Source: Kangiellaceae bacterium (lineage in GTDB: Bacteria > Pseudomonadota > Gammaproteobacteria > Enterobacterales > Kangiellaceae). From it: a stretch of DNA of 24,935 bases. The first letter of the stretch is position 1, and every line of letters begins with the position of its first letter. The stretch is from contig JAUUYO010000007.1 in NCBI GenBank assembly GCA_030590405.1, positions 1-24,935 on the forward strand, read 5' to 3'. Below, in pieces: positions 22,046 to 24,935 of this stretch. The notes below the pieces were generated by a model. It saw only the letters and a list, made by a program, of their open reading frames with translations, did no database searches and was not told where the DNA came from. A program made the position numbers and the translations under genes.

Positions 22046-23722
22046 ATGAAAATATTTAGATTGTGGGGCGTGATAGCATTTTTTGTCATAGGGTTATTAT
22101 TAGCGTTAATCTGGTATCTGGTGGCACCAGCAATCATTGCCAACAGTATCGAAAGTGTTGGTTCAGAGGCGCTGGGTGCCAAAGTAGAAGTGGAGCAAGT
22201 CGACTTAGCATTGTTTCCACTCAGGATTGAAATCGATAATCTTCAAGCGGCTGATCCTGACCAGCCGATGAACAACTTATTTGAGGTTAAACAAATCAAT
22301 TTTGCGGTTGATTCTGGCGCATTGCTATGGAAAAAAGTTTTAATCGATGAGTTGACTATTGATGGCGTTCAACTGAATACACCACGAACCTCCAGTGGCG
22401 CTTTAGAAGGAGGCAGGGCGACACAACAATTAGCCGATAATATTGCGTCCGTCGATTTACCAGAAATGACCGAAGATGATATCAAACAAATGGTCGCAAA
22501 AGCAGATTTAATCACAACTAAACGGTTAAACAAATTAAACAAAACCCAATCGAAAATGCAAGACTATTGGAAATCGGCGCTGGATAAGGAAGCCAATAAA
22601 AAACGAGTTGCCGGTTTAGAAAAAGAATATAAGCGCCTGTCAAAAAGAGCCAAAGACAATAAAATGAATTTGCTCGCGGATCGAAAAGCTTGGAAAAAAT
22701 TAAAGAAAGGTATTGATAAAGAACGCAAAGTAATTTCTGATCTCAATAAAAAACTTAAAACCGATAAAAATAAATTAAAACAACAAATCGCCAGCGTTCG
22801 CCAAGGCCCCAAAGATGATCTTAACGCGATCATGGGAAATATGGGATTAGGCAACGGCGTGGCAGGATTATCCGATAAATTCTTAGGCCCACAATTTACT
22901 CCCTGGATAGAAAAAGCCCTGGCGATGACCGAAGGCATGACCAGCAGTGAAGATTCAACCGAAGATGCCCCGGTTTATTCAACCAGTCAGGGACAGTTAG
23001 TTAAATTTAGAGATAAGCAGATATTTCCTGATGTGTTGGTAAAAAAATTAAACCTCAGCGGAAAAGACAGTCAATGGCAGCTTTCCGGTGTTGGCAGTAA
23101 TCTGGGTTATTTCCCCTGGTTGGTGGGTAAACCTGGCAAGTTAGATCTGGACATTGCTGGTGATGGGCAAGCTAACTTGTCCATCGTTAGTGACTGGTCA
23201 AGCGCTGAGAAAATGCAAACCAAAGTCGATTCATCTATCAAACAATGGCAAGTCAGCAATATGAAATTAATGCAGACCGATCAAGGTAGCTGGCTGGTTA
23301 ATTCAGGAGAACTTAATTCGACCCTTAAAGGAGAATTTACTCTGGAAAAGGTTAATCTTAAATTATCGATCAAGCTCAGTAACCCTAATATTACCGCGCC
23401 AGAAAACTTATCCGGCTGGCAGAAAATATTAGCCAAAAGCCTCAATCAACAAAAGCAATTAAGCGTTGATGTGAGCGCAACCGGATCGCTAAAAGAACCA
23501 GACATCAAAGTAAAATCTAGTATTGAAAAGTTATTTTCAGCAGCCATTGGCGCAAAAGTAAAACAGCAGGCAGAAAAACTGAAAGGAAAGTTTACCTCGG
23601 CAATTTCTGAGAAAGTGGGCGACCTTTCATCACTGGATGGTATTACCGGAGATTTTGATCAGTGGAGTGAACAATTAAAAGGCAACGATGATTTATTAAA
23701 GAAATTGAAGGGTGGGATTTAG
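22046..23722 (+). CDS. TIGR03545 family protein, AsmA-like
   Basis: Envelope protein of 558 aa. One N-terminal transmembrane anchor (about 5-30) is followed by an AsmA-like beta segment (VEVEQVDLALFPLRIEIDNLQAADP, LLIDELTIDGVQL-type strand pattern at about 45-115). A long, very Lys-rich predicted coiled coil covers about 150-260. The C-terminal beta-rich part (about 320-480) and a helical tail follow. AsmA-type repeats in the periplasm are linked to lipid transport between membranes in better-studied proteins; that this holds here is inference. It pairs with the preceding TIGR03546 gene. GGGAAATAAAG precedes the ATG. The TAG stop lies inside a 9-bp inverted repeat. Confidence 0.82.
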   Translation: MKIFRLWGVIAFFVIGLLLALIWYLVAPAIIANSIESVGSEALGAKVEVEQVDLALFPLRIEIDNLQAADPDQPMNNLFEVKQINFAVDSGALLWKKVLIDELTIDGVQLNTPRTSSGALEGGRATQQLADNIASVDLPEMTEDDIKQMVAKADLITTKRLNKLNKTQSKMQDYWKSALDKEANKKRVAGLEKEYKRLSKRAKDNKMNLLADRKAWKKLKKGIDKERKVISDLNKKLKTDKNKLKQQIASVRQGPKDDLNAIMGNMGLGNGVAGLSDKFLGPQFTPWIEKALAMTEGMTSSEDSTEDAPVYSTSQGQLVKFRDKQIFPDVLVKKLNLSGKDSQWQLSGVGSNLGYFPWLVGKPGKLDLDIAGDGQANLSIVSDWSSAEKMQTKVDSSIKQWQVSNMKLMQTDQGSWLVNSGELNSTLKGEFTLEKVNLKLSIKLSNPNITAPENLSGWQKILAKSLNQQKQLSVDVSATGSLKEPDIKVKSSIEKLFSAAIGAKVKQQAEKLKGKFTSAISEKVGDLSSLDGITGDFDQWSEQLKGNDDLLKKLKGGI

Positions 23723-23767
23723 CGTGCTTTGAAGGTTTTAAGAATTGCTATTTAGAGCCACGCTAAA
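23718..23767. repeat. 9-bp inverted repeat across the end of the TIGR03545 gene
   Basis: TTTAGCGTG (23718-23726) and CACGCTAAA (23759-23767) are perfect inverses 32 nt apart, and the first includes the stop codon. No T-run follows on +, so it is a weak terminator at best. It may instead mark the border of the accessory segment that follows. Confidence 0.5.
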
Positions 23768-23825
23768 AAACATGAGCATTGGATAAGGAAAGTGTCATCA
23801 TTTTAGAAAGCATAGAGGAATTGAT

Positions 23826-24671
23826 ATGAGCAAGGAAGACAAAATTAAGCTATTTGAGGAGCAAAATGTAAGAACCCATTGGGATGAAAACCAGGAAAAA
23901 TGGTTTTTTTCTATTGTTGATGTGGTAGCTATTTTGACATATAGCCCTCGCCCCAGAAAATACTGGAATGCTCTTAAAACAAAGCTAAAAGACGAGGGAA
24001 ATGAGTTGTCCTCAAGTATGGGACAACTGAAAATGAAGTCTGCAGATGGTAAGAAATACCTAACAGATGTGGCCGATACAGAGCAATTATTGCGTCTGAT
24101 CCAATCAGTGCCATCACCCAAAGCAGAACCTTTCAAGCTGTGGCTAGCAAAGGTAGGCGCTGAACGAATAGATGAAAACGACGACCCCGAATTAGCTTTT
24201 GACCGAGCGATGCAAACCTACCTGGCAAAAGGATACTCTAAAGAATGGATCAACCAACGCCTTAAAAGTATCGAAGTTAGAAAAGAGCTAACTGATGAGT
24301 GGACCGAACGAGGCATGAAACAGGGTTTGGAATACGCGATTTTAACCAATGAACTAACCAAAGCCTGGGCAGATAAAGATGTAACGGAATATAAAAAATA
24401 CAAAGGCCTCAAAAAAGAAAACCTGCGAGACAATATGAGCAACCTTGAACTGGTGTTGAATATGCTGGCAGAGGCCTCCACCACAGAAATATCGAAAGAA
24501 AAGCAGCCGGTCGGACTAGACGAAAATAAAGATATCGCTCACAAAGGTGGTAATGCAGCCAAGCAAGCAAGACTGGAAATTGAAAAACAAACGGGGAAAC
24601 CTATTGTAACCGCCAAAAATGCAAACAACCTTTTAGACAAACCTGACAATAAGAATATTGAGCATGGCTGA
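23826..24671 (+). CDS. BRO-N domain protein (prophage antirepressor-like)
   Basis: Protein of 281 aa of the BRO/antirepressor superfamily, with similarity in design to DinD-type proteins. The N-terminal BRO-N DNA-binding domain (about 1-115) shows FEEQNVRTHWDENQEKWFFS, VVAILTYSPRPRKYWNALK and LLRLIQSVPSPKAEPFKLWL. The C-terminal helical half ends with GGNAAKQARLEIEKQTGKP, a motif common to chromosomal BRO and DinD proteins. The biological role outside phages is unsettled. GAGGAA lies 6 nt before the ATG. The RhuM-like gene overlaps its last 8 nt, so the two are translationally coupled. Such pairs are often found with phage remnants or type I restriction-modification genes (established association, not visible here). 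Confidence 0.85.
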   Translation: MSKEDKIKLFEEQNVRTHWDENQEKWFFSIVDVVAILTYSPRPRKYWNALKTKLKDEGNELSSSMGQLKMKSADGKKYLTDVADTEQLLRLIQSVPSPKAEPFKLWLAKVGAERIDENDDPELAFDRAMQTYLAKGYSKEWINQRLKSIEVRKELTDEWTERGMKQGLEYAILTNELTKAWADKDVTEYKKYKGLKKENLRDNMSNLELVLNMLAEASTTEISKEKQPVGLDENKDIAHKGGNAAKQARLEIEKQTGKPIVTAKNANNLLDKPDNKNIEHG

Positions 24672-24843
24672 GCAACAAAACATCATTATCTATAATACTG
24701 TCGATGGTAAAGCTTCTGTATCGCTAGTTGCCAAAGATGGTCTAGTGTGGATGAACCAAAAACAGTTAAGCGAACTTTTTGCCACCTCCGTACCAAATAT
24801 CAGCATACATAGTAACTTCTCAATAAGTCGGGGCATGATCTAA
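24664..24843 (+). pseudogene. RhuM family gene, truncated after about 49 codons
   Basis: The first part (MAEQQNIIIYNTVDGKASVS, then VAKDGLVWMNQKQLSELFATSVPNISIH) is a good match to the start of RhuM (virulence protein RhuM, normally more than 300 aa). After the codon ending at 24810 the reading becomes SNFSISRGMI and stops at 24841-24843, with no resemblance to the family, which should continue with a helix of the IKNIL type. No resumption is seen in other frames in the remaining 92 nt. The abrupt change suggests an insertion or deletion breakpoint near 24810/24811 rather than a frameshift. The start overlaps the BRO gene by 8 nt. Confidence 0.75.
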
Positions 24844-24935
24844 TTTTCGGTTTCCACGTTTCTGCACTGAATTCAATATTCGAGTAGGTGGCTGCACTGG
24901 TAGATGAAGCTCAAATTTTGATGGCGGCACGCTCT
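24811..24935. other. Unidentified sequence after the RhuM breakpoint (right edge)
   Basis: 125 nt that do not continue RhuM. They may be the end of an inserted element or the far side of a deletion. One short + frame from GTG at 24888 to the edge (VAALVDEAQILMAARS) and a - strand frame open from the edge to a stop near 24815 are both possible, and neither is recognisable. I see no clear terminal inverted repeat because the other end is outside the window. Confidence 0.35.

Noticed and set aside
24888..24935. Partial gene starting GTG with VAALVDEAQILMAARS
   Set aside because: There are only 16 codons before the edge, with no recognisable family; it is mentioned in the edge entry but not called as a CDS.

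Overview
This AT-leaning window looks like the chromosome of a marine-type gammaproteobacterium. Evidence: perfect sigma32-type heat-shock promoters in front of grpE and dnaK, a pepQ-yigZ pair as in enterobacteria, a UbiK/YqiC homologue, a YihG-type acyltransferase, a SirB2 protein, and the TIGR03546/TIGR03545 pair. A Kangiella- or Alteromonas-like lineage is a guess; nothing here fixes the genus.

Layout. 1-4401: the Hsp70 chaperone machine, grpE-dnaK-dnaJ, all on +. grpE and dnaK each have their own sigma32 promoter with the same 13-nt spacer, and the dnaK-dnaJ gap holds a GC-rich hairpin and a REP-like pair. 4402-8360: a gap with overlapping dyads, a Mpo1-like (DUF962) membrane protein, a long promoter region with a 15-bp tandem repeat, and a large TonB-dependent receptor closed by a clear terminator. 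8468-11665: pepQ and yigZ, split by a REP-associated tyrosine transposase (RAYT) bracketed by four REP elements, then an overlapping SirB2-family gene. 11675-13188: a convergent YihG-type acyltransferase on -, a second type of GTAG-starting inverted repeat pair, and ubiK. 13232-17509 on -: a REC-GGDEF-EAL protein with a degenerate receiver, then a two-gene operon of a predicted exported MhpD-like hydratase and an aldehyde dehydrogenase. 17556-19721: uvrD, divergent from that operon.

19722-20134 is non-coding. It holds another REP pair and, on the - strand, four consecutive hairpins ending in a strong intrinsic terminator; this is either a structured 3' UTR or a small RNA, and is the least explained element in the window. 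After it come a 2OG-Fe(II) oxygenase (-), a divergent Cys-rich envelope protein, the TIGR03546/TIGR03545 pair, and at the right edge an accessory unit: a BRO-N protein translationally coupled to a RhuM homologue broken after about 49 codons.

How parts relate: GrpE, DnaK and DnaJ form one machine. The RAYT probably drives or once drove the spread of the GTAGGGGC repeats seen at three loci, always as inverted pairs combining two tail subtypes. BRO and RhuM genes often travel with phages or restriction-modification loci, so the right edge may enter a defence or mobile island (inference). I saw no tRNA, rRNA or CRISPR array and no complete insertion sequence other than the RAYT locus.
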